A DNA stretch of 64,000 nt from Tubulanus polymorphus (lineage: Eukaryota > Nemertea > Palaeonemertea > Tubulaniformes > Tubulanidae): assembly GCF_964204645.1 (NCBI RefSeq), contig NC_134028.1, positions 18,262,153 through 18,326,152 on the forward strand, written 5' to 3'. The position numbers and the translations under genes were made by a program. Below the pieces are notes generated by a model, which made no database searches, was not told where the DNA came from, and worked only from the letters and a program-made list of their open reading frames with translations. Below, piece by piece: positions 25,401-40,400 of the stretch; the first letter of the stretch is position 1; every line of letters begins with the position of its first letter.

Positions 25401-28400
25401 ACCAAGATTTTTATGAGTGTATTTATTTGTGTACACATGCGGGTTGGGTTGTTTCAACTAGCACTCAGCTGAACGCCAACAAGAAATGAAATGAATGGCA
25501 AATTTTAGACGTAGTGCTGCAGTTCCTCTTTTATTTTAGATATGAATGTATAGAACGGAACAGAACAAGAATTTTGTGATAAGGTCCCTGTTCGGTTTCA
25601 TTCCTCTTCGTTCTGTTCCGTTCCCTTCCTTGAAGTATCATAAGCCAACTAAGATGGTTCAAGTTTCTACCTCTTTCTGTCAAAAGTTCCTCTTATGTGT
25701 GATTTTAGGCCAGCCATACGCTTAGCCTAATACTGTACAAATGGAGTGAAAATGACATGGTTTCCAGATGAAAGGCTTTTTCATCGTATAACTGAGCATA
25801 TATTCATGCACATTCAAGTGTTTTCCATTCTCCAATGCTTAGGAAGCCGAAAAGAGTCCCGTAACAATTCACATTCACCGCAATGGTGTAAGCTAGTCAA
25901 GGTCAAATTTTACAGATCTTTTGTTTTTGATATTAAATTATTGGATTAGTACTCATTTGTTCGAAGCCTATCCACTTTTTGAATGTACTGTGTATATATT
26001 AAATGCCGCGTGCCGGTAGTGTCTATTAGACTGTTGTGTATTGATTATTGGTATGCTGCTACTGTAGCGTGACTTATATGAAGACTGTAAAATGAATACA
26101 AGCCGTTCTCTTTCTCCTTTGATTTTTAAGATTTGTTAATTTTGAAACATTTCCAAACTACATGTATGAGAAACTATTTTATCAACATCCTAAATTCTAA
26201 TTGGTAAATGAGTGTAGCCGAACATAAATCAATATCTTGAACTCTAATCATCATCCATTTAAAACCATATCGAAAGTGAAGCCGGTGTTCGTTTTTTGTT
26301 CTCAGAAACTTGACTTATACACTGGAAAATACGGTAAGGTTATTCGCAAAAATGTGAACGTAAAAATATCAGTTTCGAAAAACCAATTAGAAAGCAATGT
26401 CTCCTCTGATTGGCAAAGCCGCAGAAATCAGCAGGTGTTCAAGTGAACTCACGATATTGTCTACTCTCTAGACTTCTGGGTTTTATTTTAAAATTTAAAA
26501 TTGTATTTTAAGATCGATTTTTAGGGAAAAATTCATCCTATTACTCAAATTGAACTGATGACATGCAAATTAGACATGTGCTCGAATTGCAAGTTTATTG
26601 AAATTTTTATTCTGCGAAATCACATCAAATCCAACTAAATTTGGTTTTTTTGACCAAAGAAAATTATCCAATTCAAATCTATCTGCCCTAGTACACCTTG
26701 GTCTCTTTGTTATTCAATAGGATTTAGACAATTCAACATTATCTATTCAATTGTACAGTAGCTTTTGCGTATCATACACCAAGGTTAATATTTTCCAATG
26801 AATCAATTGGTCATGTCAATGATTCGGTTTTGTATTATGTAAAACGATTTTTTGTTCCAAAAAACTGAAATTTAATGAAACAAAATTAAAATCCTAAATA
26901 CATTTTATGTCATGTTTCAGGTGGAAATGATGGTGGATATTTCATTATTGAAAAGAGTACTGGTATTGTACGCACTGCTAAAATGATTGATCGAGAAGCC
27001 ACCCCTGATTTCAATCTCTGTGTGCGCATCACTAATGAAAGCATGTATTCTGGACCCAAAGACTACAGGCGTCGTCGGGCTATACCATTGAGAGAGAAGC
27101 GCGCTGTCCTGCGTGACCATGCTCTTATTCATCTGTATATACTAATTCTAGATGAGGATGACAATGGACCTCGATATTCACATCTACCAAATAAATCATT
27201 CACTACAGGTACATCCATTTCTGAAAGGATTCCACTAATTCTAATGTATGAGGCCTAAAATAATTGTTATGTACATCCAGTGCTACCACCTAATTTTAAT
27301 AATGCTCGACTGGAGATCAAAACATCATAGTTATTTTCCAAAAATTACATTTGCTTGAAAGTATAGCCATCACCTTTGAAAATATGGTTGTCATTCATGT
27401 GTTGATAATTGCAAAAGCGGAAAACGCCTCTTTATTTTCTTAAAAGCTACAGTACTAAATGTGAGGTTACATTCAAACCATTTCAGGTATTCTGATGACA
27501 GCACCAAATGGAAATCCTATTATCAACGTAAATTCCTATGATCCAGATACAGCCGTTTATAATACTACGTTCTATAGAATTTTGAGTCAAGAATTCTACC
27601 AAAATGACCGTGACCCAATCCAACTTGCCTTATTTACATTTAACATTGAGCCTAAAACAGGATTGTTAACAACTGGTCTACCAAGCTATCAGGATTATGT
27701 AAGGGGTTACTTCGTTGTCACGGTTGAAGCTTATGATTACAAGAACCGTAAAGATCTTGCCCGAGTTGTGGTATGTACGATTTTTAATTGAAATTTGTGT
27801 AGAAAAGAATGTTGCCTATCTGTGAGTTCAACATATCTTTGCAAACATTATTTTCTTGTTAAAGGTGTCTTTATAAATAAACATGCAAATATTTTCCTTG
27901 ATTAAGTAATTATAGTATACAGTGTTGTCTAAATTAAATGGCTCAGATGTTATGTATAGATTTTGGGAAGTTAACCAAGTAAACATTATTTATTGGGCCT
28001 ACGTCCGCATTTAGTCGGTCGGCATACCTTTTCCTCGACCAAATATTGACTGACTGACAGCATCTGCTGACCTTGAGCCATCAGTAATCCACCTAAAACC
28101 CAACCTTCATTGAAATAAATCACCCAGACTGTAATCCAACTTAATTTCGACCTGAATCCAAATAACTCGCAAAACAAGAACGTGTCAATTATTGCAAATG
28201 TCAAATTTATTTTACACAAAAAAATGCATGTTAATCATGTTAAAATGTACAATCTCATAAAAAAAACTAATTCAATAGCCAGTAAAAATATTCGAATAAA
28301 GGAATATTTGCTTAATTGACAGAGAAAACATTGATTTAATGTACACTGTACATTTCTATTTCTGTGTTATATTATTTGTTAAACATACAAACTAAAGTTA

Positions 28401-31400
28401 GATTGCATTATACTGTGACACAATCCATCTAAATGGTAATGAAAAACGTATAATCAGTCAAATTCAATACATTTTCCTTTCAAAAATATTTCTTTTATTA
28501 CAGTGCATTAAAAGCTAGAATTAAATATTTTCAATATTGTGAAAAATATTTTTTCATGGTGAAATATTTTCCCTACCTACCTGTACCCTACCAAATTTTG
28601 GACATAGACCATAATCAAATGTAAATTTTTTGCCTTATTCGACATCAAAATAATTCTTTGAAAAAGATAGAATACAATATGAAATAGAACTTTGAACTTA
28701 AGATTTAAACAGATTCTTCATTGCCCTTGCCAAAGAAGCTCCGGTTTTCAAGATAAATAACCACTTTGCTTATGGACAATTTATTATTTTGTTTTAAGAA
28801 AGTTAAAGTATATAGGCCCTATTCGTATTTGTGTATCCTGCATAAGCCTTAAAGTTAAGACACAACAACCATCAGTACTGGGTGTAAATAATGTAAAGCA
28901 TTCCACTGCCTCTCACAGTTTACAGTTTCAAAGCACTTCTGCTATTCTCGTTGATCACCTATATATCTTCTGATTGTTTTTTGAAAGTGACCATTTCCTC
29001 ATCCACCTGCCAATTCTCAACACATTAGTCTTGGACCATATGGATTTAATCATCCTCTAATTCTAGTTTTCCCAAGTGGGCTTAGTGCAGGAACTTAGTC
29101 AGTCATTTTGATTCAATTAAAAAAACACCGTTCCATGTTGATGTAGTTTGGATGCCATCAAGTTAAAATTCTTTAAGAAAGGTAATGGGTGGAAAGTTTT
29201 TTTTGTATATATTCTAGATCTACATACTTAACCAAAGCCAGCAGTTGAAGTTTACTTTTAAAGCTACAAAAGAGAAAGTACGCAGGATCATTGGACTATA
29301 TACCGCGTAAGTATTACTATTACATCCGTTCTGCTTTCGTGTAACACATACTTTCTATACCCTGCTCTGAGATTAACCACATAATTATATCCATCTATAT
29401 CTACTGAGGTATTTCAACAAAGGTCATCAAATTTTATGACGATATAGAGTAGGGCTGGCAAATTTTGTTGAACATGAAATTAGGTTGCTGTTAAATAAAT
29501 TGTGGCCACCAAAGAGTTGGATTTGAAAACGATGCAAGTGCAATAGTCTACATTTCTAGACAAATTTTCTTACGACTTAGTACACATGAAGGAAATGGGA
29601 TGAGCTACATTCCCATCTACATTCAGGTTGATGTAGTTAAGATTGTTGCCACCAGGGGCCGCATTGAAAAATGACATTAGCGTGATAGACCTTTCATTTC
29701 TCGAGCAAGCTTGGTACATTGGTGGGACATGGTCCTAGGTTCATTTCTATTATTCCCCCGCTCTAACTGTAGTGTCCCAGAATTAAATGCACTGACACTA
29801 AGAATGTAATAGAATATATCTGCTTAAAAATGACAGGTTAGAACGATGATGAAGCCTTCATTTTGTCACCAATTTTTCTGAAATTTGGTACACAGGATTG
29901 ACAGAGTATGAGGTCCATTCCTATTAACCAAATAATATCTACCTAGGTACATTACCCAAATGTTTTGAATTGGGGTAGACAGCTTTACCAGATTGTTACC
30001 TAAGGAATCAGTCTAGTATAGACAAAGCTTATAAGCGATCAGAGGTGTATCGCCTCATCTAGTTTACTTATCCATCAGTGAAATCTAGTTTATTCATTAA
30101 CCTTGCGTTATATTTAAGATATGTTACGTAGCTATAAAGGCGGCAGGCCATCTAGCCCCAAGAGTTCTTATCATTATCATTATTATTATGTTCATAACAG
30201 CCTGACTCCCTCACATAAAATATCCAACACCATATTTACATATAGGACATATCTTATACAAAAATATCTTAACACCTTGGTTGGGACCCCTGACTTTTGA
30301 CGTGGGATCATTATGCGAGAAATGCCTTTTTTTTCTTCTGGACCAGGCTTTCCACAATTTTCTTTGATCTGCCCCTGGGTTTGTATGGAGAGAACTAAAT
30401 TCATCATCATTTTACAGGAAATTATCAGAATTAACAGCATCGCAGATCTCATCTGACGAGCGAAGTATCAGCCCAGCTACGAACGATGAAGCTATTGTTG
30501 ACTTTACACAGACTGATATCTGTTTCCAAATGGTTCGGCAACATAGAATACTTGCCTTTTATGATGCTGAGGAAATATTAAAAGGCAAAAATGATCCGAA
30601 TATAGCAGCACTTAACAGGAAATATAACATGACAAACATAGGGGTATGTATATAGCGGTCAAATGTCATCAGAAAATACAAATGCAAATTTCACATATGT
30701 AGCCTATTTTCATGAGGTGGCCTTGGCATGCATAAGTACCAATTATTTGTATGAGGTGTGGAATCTTTGAATTTTGTGAGGGCCTTCAGTATCACTCAGT
30801 TATAATGTACTTAATTCGACAGCTGATTTGTTTTTTCATACTTAAAGTGCCTTATGAATATTGAAATCAATGGTGGGTAACAATGACTTTTTAGCCCACT
30901 TGGGACTTTAGTCCCAGCGGTCAATGGTTTATGTATATGGCCACCAGGGGGCATTGAATAATACAATATCTTAGTATTTCTATATTATATTTGAACCAAT
31001 GCATGTTTTGTTACCACAATGTGCAAATTGTGCAAAGTCTGGGAAAAATAGCTTTTTCGCAAATCGGATGGATGACCTTGATATGCTAATGAACCGTGTG
31101 CTCAAATTGCTAATTCAATAAAATTCTATTCTGCAAAAAAATATCAAATCCAATTCAATTTTACTTTATTGACCAAGGTTAAGCAGCAAATCCAATTCAA
31201 TTTAGTTTTATTGAGCAAATTTCAGAAAATTCTATTCTATTCCGCATTCAAATCAATAAGACCGAGGGAAAAGATTTATCTGAGGTATTTGTTCCTGCCA
31301 GCTGTGCTACTTATGACCACACGATTTAATTGTGTAAATTATTAGCCTGCGAATAACTAGTCTATGAGCTGGAAGTGTATTAGGACAAATTTAACCCACA

Positions 31401-34400
31401 GAATGCACCATTTGCCATTTTTAAAAAAGCTGACAGACTGGCCATAGTGCCGCTTGGGGCTCTTGTTATACACTATTGGTAGCATAACTTGCATATATGT
31501 TTGAGCTTAAAAGTGGGGTAGACATGTTCTTGGATTGAGCCATCAAAATATTTTATTAGAAAATGACGCATGGAAGATGTTTTTCAAAAACTGATTGTAC
31601 TGACCAGGTTTGCAATGATCCATATGATTTTGAAACATTTTAATTTTTGAGTAATTTGGCTGTGGACGCAGCTTTTTATGTTTACGCAAAAATAGAAGAT
31701 TTTATCTAGGGAGAGCTTGTGAGATAATATGTGCAACATTTGTGGCTTTATTTTCAGTTGTGTGCATTGAATCTGAAAACATACACATGGTGGGGTAAAG
31801 TGGCTTTCTGGTGGGTGTTGATTGCTATAGCTGTCCTGTTGATTGTCATTGTTCTGATAATGATACTGGTTGTTTGTTGTTTGTGGGCTCGTTACAAGAT
31901 CTATTTAAAACGTAATGTTACTTGTAAGTATAAGTATTTATGATACACCTCTGTACGGTTTTCATTATTCTGTACTGGTTATCTTTGGTCGCAGCGTTTA
32001 AGTAAACAAATTTTGCTGAATCCAGTGCTATGGCCACCAAAAATTCATCCCTGTGACATATAATCCGTACTCATAGCGCTGAAGGTGTGGATACCCAAAC
32101 AAGCCCCAAAGATGTGACACCATGACAGGGATGACCTAATTGGCTATAAGAACTAATATTTGAGTGGTTTTCCTGTAGATAATATCTTCCAAAGGTTAAG
32201 TCTATGGACAGGTCAAGATATTCTCTCCATGAGGGTGGATAGGTTTCTGAGTACGGCTGAACTGGAAGGGCACCTATATCATAGCCCGATTAGGCAAAAA
32301 ATATATTCTGCTTTTTAGCCCACTTGGGACTTAAGTCCCAGCGGGCTATTGTGTTCACTTTTTGTCCGTCGTCCGTCCGTCCGTAGACGGAATCCAGTTA
32401 TTTTGGGAAGTTTTGAAGACCCTTCAAGGTAATATCTTGATATTTGGTTCATACAAGTATCTACCCTAGACACATCTTCAGCCCAAAAACTGGCCCTGTC
32501 AGATTCAAGATGGCCGACTTGCAGCCATTGTTGTTCGTCAAAATCAGCACTTTTTACACATTTTCGAAGTTTTCGAGGGAAATTTTAAGACGCTTGGATC
32601 AATTACCTTGATCTTTCGTTTATATTTGAATCTACCAAGAGCCCATCAGCATAACAAAAATTTGGTCGATCTGACTCAAGATGGCCGTCCTATACCCTTT
32701 TTGGTGCCCAAAAATCTCAATTTTGGCCAGAATTCTAGGTCCTGTAGCTTCCTACTGGTTTGCCATTTCTCATTGCAATTTGTGATGGGTATTCTTTGGA
32801 AAGGGATGTTTTATAGCTAAGACAGGTATTTTTGATCAGCCAATTATGACGCAATTGGCGGCCATCTTGGTGTCATCAGTACTCATTCGTAGGTGGAAAA
32901 AAGTTTTTCCACATTAAATTGATACCTAAACATATTGTGTTACTATATTCAATTGGAAAGTTGTAGCCCATAACGTGTTTTTTATGATTTTGGTGAGTTT
33001 TAAGGTCATTGGTTTTTGTATGTGGCCACCAGGGGGCATTGAATAATACAATAACTAAGTATTTCTATATTATATTTGTACCTATGCATATTTTGTTACC
33101 ACAATCAATTGCAAAGTTGTAGCTCATGACATCTTCCATGATTTTGGTGAGTTTTAAGGACATTAGTTATTCTATATGATCACCAGGGGGCGTTGAATAG
33201 TAGAATAACTTAGTATTTCCTTATTAAATTGGTATCAGGGCATATTTTGTTACCATGATCAATTGCAAAGTTGTTGTTCATGACATCGTCCATGATTGTG
33301 GTGAGTTTTTAAGGACATTAGTTATTCCATATAATCACCAGGGGGTGTTGAATAGTAGAATAGCTTAGTATTTCCTTATTAGATTGGTACCTAGGTATAT
33401 TTTGTTACCATGATCAATTGCAAAGTTGTATTTCATTACATGTACTACGATTGTGGTGAGTTTTAAGGTCATTGGGTTTTGCATATGGTCACCAGGGGGC
33501 GTTGAATAGTAGAATAACTTAGTATTTCCATATTAAATTGGTAACAAGGCTTATTGTGTTATCACAATCAATTACAAAATCATAGCTGCTGACATGTTCT
33601 ATGATTGTGGTGGGTTTCTAGGTCATGGTCACTAGGGGGCGTTATGTATTGAAATTGTTAGGGTGGGCATGGTGTCACTGGACCCCTAGTTTTTTTCCTC
33701 AACCCACTGAGCGCCATGCAGGGCATTATTAGCGGCTATATACTGTTTCTGGTCACCATGCGTGTCGATCTAGGACCCTCGCGTCGAATTTTTCGCATCT
33801 AGTCGCCGGTGTCAGGGAAGTTTAATCCATCTATTTATTGCTATTGTCTGACTGTGAATGAATACTGGTTTTAAAGGGCATATGCCATCAAAATTGTACT
33901 TTCCGTGATTTCTTAACCAGAAGAATCTTAAGCATTCATAAAACGACCTGAGATGTAACTTATTGAAAAAAGGAGCATGAATTAGCCGTAATAGTTAGCG
34001 GGATAGTCATCTATTTATCCTTCATTCCGTGCGTGTAGTTCATATTCAACCCACAGGTGGCGCTTTTTATGATGTTTACTATGACAATCAACACAAGCAC
34101 GTGTGCGCGCTAGCGCTATTTATGATGTTTACTATGACAATCAACATAAGCATGTGTAGCCTATGTATAATCGATAAAATAAACATCATTTGTTCACGGT
34201 AATCACTGACCTACAGCACTATACAATGGTAATAGTTTATTAATTCAAGTCACTCCCAAAATGATAAAATATCGCATGAAATGTCTAGTGAAATGACTGG
34301 AAGCCGCGAGCCATTGAGATGACGTCAGAAACACGCGCCTGCTAAGATAAACAATAACAGTGAGCATGTGCTGAAATTGCTGATTTAAAAATCATATTTC

Positions 34401-37400
34401 TCAGTGATGGCTGAACTAAAATTTAAATCATTTCCATATTTGATATTTGTGAATACATCACATTTGAAAATGAATTTTACAAAATATTCTTTTGATGGCA
34501 TATGCTCTTTAAAAACACAAAAGCATGTTGATATTGTTATCAAGTGTGAAAGGTCCGGCTACTATACGTCCATTCAGATTTGTTGTGTACGCATTTTCAG
34601 AAAACCCCTCACTCCCCTTTTTAGCATACACAATAAATTGATGATGCCTAGTCAAATTTAGGAACATTTAAAAAAAACCGTATCACGACATAATTTTGTG
34701 CAGAAGGCCCTGACCGGAAACAGAAAATTTTTTGGGCTTATATGAGGGGGTTCTGTACTCCCCCAGAAAATTTTGAATTTTAAGACCCTAAGATGCAATC
34801 TTTAAGGACATTTGGGGCATCAAATCTATCCTTATTTACCCACAAACTATGGAAAGAAACTATACTCATGAAAGCAATGGAAGTTAATACTTTCGATTGT
34901 TCGAATTGACCATTTTAATTATTACTTCCAGAATACTTGCCCGGCATAAAACATATGTCATTACAAGTCAATATGGTGAAAAATAAAATAACACTTCTAC
35001 AAACCTGAGTACCCCTCGATACTAATGGTAGGCTGGATCTGCCTCTGACCACTTATTGATAAAGAAAGCAGAACTAATGATCTCTAATTGTCAGCTTATT
35101 GCATTTCAATCCGAAGAAATACTGTTTTTCAATCAGAGTAAATACTTTGTCAATTTTCTGGGTTTTCATCTCTCGGCAGGAGAGCAGGGATTCTTTGGTC
35201 AAATCCTTTATTTTGGTCCATTTTTAATGAGGAAAACACAGAATCAGTGACTTGAAGGATACTTTGTTCCAAATCGTGCTAAAGAAATATGAAAAAAGTT
35301 TTCTGAATTTGGTAACTTTGATACTGTGAATGCTGTAAACACTATAAACAAAACTTGCTGAAGTTACTGGTTTGATGTCTTACTCTTATCTCAAGTGCTT
35401 TACCAATAAATTCAAGGTGCCTCCGAATAAAATACTGTTGTACCGCTTTTATTATTATTTTATTATTATAGTCATTTCATCATCAAAATTAAATTTTGTA
35501 TAATATTTTACATAATATTTACGAAAAAGCCATCTTCACCCGTCAAGGGATTCGAACCCACTACGCTAAAGCTGTTCCCCGAACCCCTTGATCTCACGAG
35601 TCGTTGGAGTCGTTACTAGCCGACCAGAATCCAGTCGTACCAATCACAGCGCTTGTAACAAACCGACAGTAGACTTCTGTTGGTTTTCCCGTTAAATGGA
35701 CCAATCTGCGAACGTTTTACCGAAGAAGGAAGTATTTCGCAAATCGATATATGACGTCATGCGCAACAGCGCTAATGAAATCACGCTTCGTGAGGCCAGG
35801 GGGCTGGTGGAAGCGAGTTCGGGAGTGATACTGGACCCCTGGCAAGCGAGGATGCGAAAAAGCCAGCATTGATGACAGGTGCCTGGATGTCCCATGTGGA
35901 TGTACAGCCTTTATGGCTTTGTCCAGGTTCCTGTTATCTTCAAAACAGCATGATACCACCCCCCCCCCCTCTGTGAAATAACGTTTTTCATGACGTATAA
36001 GCATAATGGATCTTTCAATTATTGGTTCAACATAGTATGAAGTCTTTGGTCTATATCCGATTCCATCCCAAATCTACCCTTAGTTATCCCTCTCCATCAC
36101 GCTTTGCTTTGCTTTGAGCAATAGTGGTGCACTTAACCCTTTCAATACCACATAGTGTCTCCGCTGCTGTACCGGAGGGAATTTAGGGGTTTATAGGGGT
36201 ATATTTTGATGCTAGGGGTATATTTGAGGCTTCATACACAGAAAAATTATATAGCATGTTGTTGATAACTTTTGGGCCAACAATGTAGACATCAATAATT
36301 TGGATATAAGCAAACTTGAGGTAAAGGTCACATACTCAAAGATGGCCGCCATGAAAAAAATTCAAGAAAAAGTTTCAGATAAACTGCTCTGTCTCCCAGG
36401 AAAATGAACTGATCTATTCAATTTCAACTGTATGTCAAAGCAATAGAACAACAATTAATCTATTTTTCCACTCATTTACCCACTTTTCCACCGACATATC
36501 TGAAGGCCGGATGTAAGTGGTTTCATTGGGGTATAATTTCAGGCCTCAGAAAATTGTTACCTATGTATTTGACACTGATATACTATATACCATGGTGTTG
36601 ATAACCTTTGGGCTTACAAATAAGGCACATAATTTGGATATATGTGACCTTGAGGTAGACAGTTTCTGGTTCTTCATTATTGTTATTGGTGTCCGTTGCC
36701 ATGACAACTGGATCAGGGTCTAAAAAAATTGTCACTGATTGTTTTTTCCTGGCTGCTACCATCTTGGATTCTATGCAGATGGCAGCACCGGCTGATACTG
36801 ATAGGTGATAGATATGCCCTTCTAGAAGAAGGGTTAGGCGATACTATATCACATACAGTACGGGTATGCTAGCTTGCCAATTTGTACCGTATGCCATACG
36901 GTAGTGGTATAAGGGTTAACACCTTGATTTGACAAAGCATTTGTTTTGTGAAATTTAGAATGTGGACATAAATAATGACTAGATGACATTATCATTTAAG
37001 CAGGCAAGCAATATTATTAATTATGTGCTATTGAATTGTTTGATGCTGGGGCACAATTAACTTCCCTTTTAATTAATTTGATAAATTGGAGATAATGCGC
37101 CAGGGATTTGGCTTGATTGAGATAACAAGAATATTTCTGAAAGGTGTTGATGTTTCTAGCCCCAAAATGCATGTTTGAAAGTAACTTTCCTGTACAATGG
37201 TTCCCAGTAAGACATCTAGCTTCATTGTATGTGAATGATAGTATTCTTATTGTAGATATTGTACCACCTGAAGATTTGACACGTATAACTAAAACTGCTT
37301 CTCCGGTTGCCAGATCTGAGGATGTTCATCTACATGTCAAGTAAGCTAAACTTTATGATAAACTATGCATAAGTTGGATGTATTAGGAAGGGAAGATTTT

Positions 37401-40400
37401 GTCCAACTTCCATAGGATTTATAAGATTATCTGTAGTATGAATCCAAGACAATTAAGAAGTAGCATTTAACAGTCAAACTTAATTGTTATGAATTGTTGG
37501 AAACAATGCATAAAATGTTTTTCTTTATATTCTGGCCAAAATCCTATGCTTTTAACTCACATTTTATCACAGAATAATCAACAGATATACATTGATATGT
37601 CATGATTATTCTTCTATATGGGTATATCGAACCGTCATATATGAAACAACTGGAAATTGTAAAAGGAGCACAAACTTTGCCATGCACATGTACATCCCTC
37701 ATGAAACAGTTTCTTGCTTACCAGTCATTATTATCGCCAGACAAGTAGGTCAACTTTCACAGGAACAGGAGACACATTTTTCTTGCCTCATTTTTTGGCA
37801 TCGTCCTTTTTTAGCCCACTTCGGACTTTAGTCCCAGCGGGCTATTGCGTTCACTTTTCGTCCGTCGTCCATCCGTCCGTCCGTCCATAGACGGAATCCA
37901 GTAATTTTGGGAAGTTTTGAAGACGCTTCAAGGTAATGTCTTGATATTTGGGTTACACATGTATCTCCTCTAGACACATCTTCAGCCCAAAAACTGGCCG
38001 TGTCAGAATCAAGATGGCCAACTAGCAGCCATTGTTGTTCGCCAAAATCAGCACTTTTTACACATTTTTGAACTTTTTGAGGGAAATTTTGAAGACGCTT
38101 TGATCAATTACCTTGGTCATTCGGATATATGTGAATCCCCCCAAGGCCCATCAACATAACAAAAATTGGGTCGGTCCGACTCAAGATGGCCGTCCTATGA
38201 CCTTTTTAGTGCCCAAAAATGTTAATGTTGGCCCGAATTCAGAGTCCTGTTGCTTCCTACTGGTTTGCCATTTCTCATTGCAATTTGTGATGGGTATTCT
38301 ATGGAAAGGGATGTTTTATACCTGAGACAGGTATTTTTCATCAGCCAATTATGACGCAATTGGCGGCCATCTTTGTGTCACCAGTACTCATTCGTAAGTG
38401 GGAAAAAGTTTTTCCACATTATATTGATACCCAAGCATATTTTGCTACCACAATCAATTAGAAAGTTGTAGCTAATAACGTGTTCTATGATTGTGGTGAG
38501 TTTCAAGGTAATTGGATTTCGTATATGGCCACCAGGGGGCGTTGAATATATCTTAGAATTTCTTTATTATATTCGTACCTATGCATATTTTGTAACCACA
38601 ATCAATTTCAAAGTTGTAGCTCATGACATCATCTATGATTGTTGCGAGTTTTAAGGACATTAGTTTTTCTATATGGTCACCAGGGGCGTTGAACAGTAGA
38701 ATAACTTATTATTCCTCCTTATTATTTTGGTACCTAGGCATATTTTGTTACCATGATCAATTGCAAAGTTGTAGTTCATGACATGTTCTATGATTGTGGT
38801 GAGTTTCGAGGTCATTGGGTTTTGAATATGGTCACCAGGGGGCGTTGAATAGTAGAATGACTTAGTATTTCCATATTCAATTGGTAACGAGGCATATTTT
38901 GTTATCACAATCAATTACAAAATCGTAGCTGCTGACATGTTCTATGATTGTGGTGAGTTTCAAGGTCGTTGCTTTTTGTAAATGGTCACCAGGGGGCGTT
39001 GAATATTGAAATTGTTAGATTGTTGAGCATTTGAAACCACTTCCCAAGTGGGCATGGTGTCCCTGGACCCCTAGTTTGTCTTGAGTTATCATTAATACCC
39101 TCTTAAAATAGTGTTTGCAGGATATTGGCTTAGTCTGTAAGGAAAGAAACCTTGTTTTCCAGCATTGAATGTCGTCTAGGAATTCGTGAAAATTGAAAAG
39201 GCCACACAAAGAAATACGCTAGTTTCTTATCAGATTTTTTTCTGGAAAGTTATGAGGGCGGGCAAATTTTAATAGGGTTTGCTGACATTTGTCGAAAAGC
39301 TTCTTGTAATTCTGCTGATTATTATTTCTTTTCCACTTTCTAGCCAGAAAAATTTCATAAAATATTTCTTCTCTCAGATGCGACTACTAATCGGCAATAG
39401 GCGCTCTAATCAATGTATTGATGTTATAGCACACTGGAAGCGTTGGCTGGAATTTTTTGAAATGTATTCGTCGAATTAATCTCACAACAAATACACAGAG
39501 ACCTTATTAGATAAAGGATCTACCATTCGTTAATTTATAATCCTTAAATTTCTAATTTTACCCGACGACCTTAAGAACGGTCTCTGTGTAAGTCAAAAAG
39601 AGGATTGCTCTGACAATAACCAAATAAGGGAAATCCAAATCAGCTCTGTTTACTTACGGCTACTGAACGCATTCAACAAAGTGAGACCATTCTCAAAACA
39701 AAGATAAGAATTCGTTGAATGCAGCGACGAAAATGCCGGTACCGACTAAAATAGATTGGTCGTCCTGCAAACTCTACCCGATAAGAGAATGAAATAACGT
39801 AAAACCGACCAGAATGCCGATTTGGATATGTCATTTAAATTCACCCTCGCAACAGTGAAAACCATCGTTTTTATGCTGATTTAAGATGGATTTCGACCAA
39901 ATCTAAGAACGATATCTGAACTTACAAGTCAGAAAACCCGTTATCGCTGCTTTGCAGCTATATTTTTTATTAGCGAACCATAGGTTTGTCTATGCAAACG
40001 GTCTGGTGAAGCAGTTTTCATTGAAAATGAATAGAGTACCGGTGTGTCAAAAAGGTACAAACATTGGCTATTGAACCAAGTGTTGAATTTTGGTGTAATG
40101 GTTTGGCTTGATGAGTTCTCGAGCCGACAAAAATTACATTGTGATCGAGTTATTTTTAGGGGACTTATTCTTGAAAAACCCTGCTTTTTTGCACTAAGTA
40201 ATGGCACGTTTTTACATATGACAAATTGCATACTTGGAATTGAAATATATAAAAGTTCAATCCATCCTGACAGTGTCTGTTTTTTGTGCGACTCATCTTG
40301 ATGTACTTTTTGACCTACAGTCCCTCACTTTATAAACCCCCTAAATTTTCTTGCATCTATTTATCTGAGTTGACCTCATAACCTGAGCTACAATCAATGT

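Noticed and set aside
35692-36004. Minus-strand open frames of 67 and 95 codons
   Set aside because: Overlapping frames with low-complexity composition and a poly-C run, no splice signals or family match.
40044-40301. Open frames on both strands near 40 kb
   Set aside because: Neither shows a family pattern or phase-compatible splice sites with the cadherin tail.
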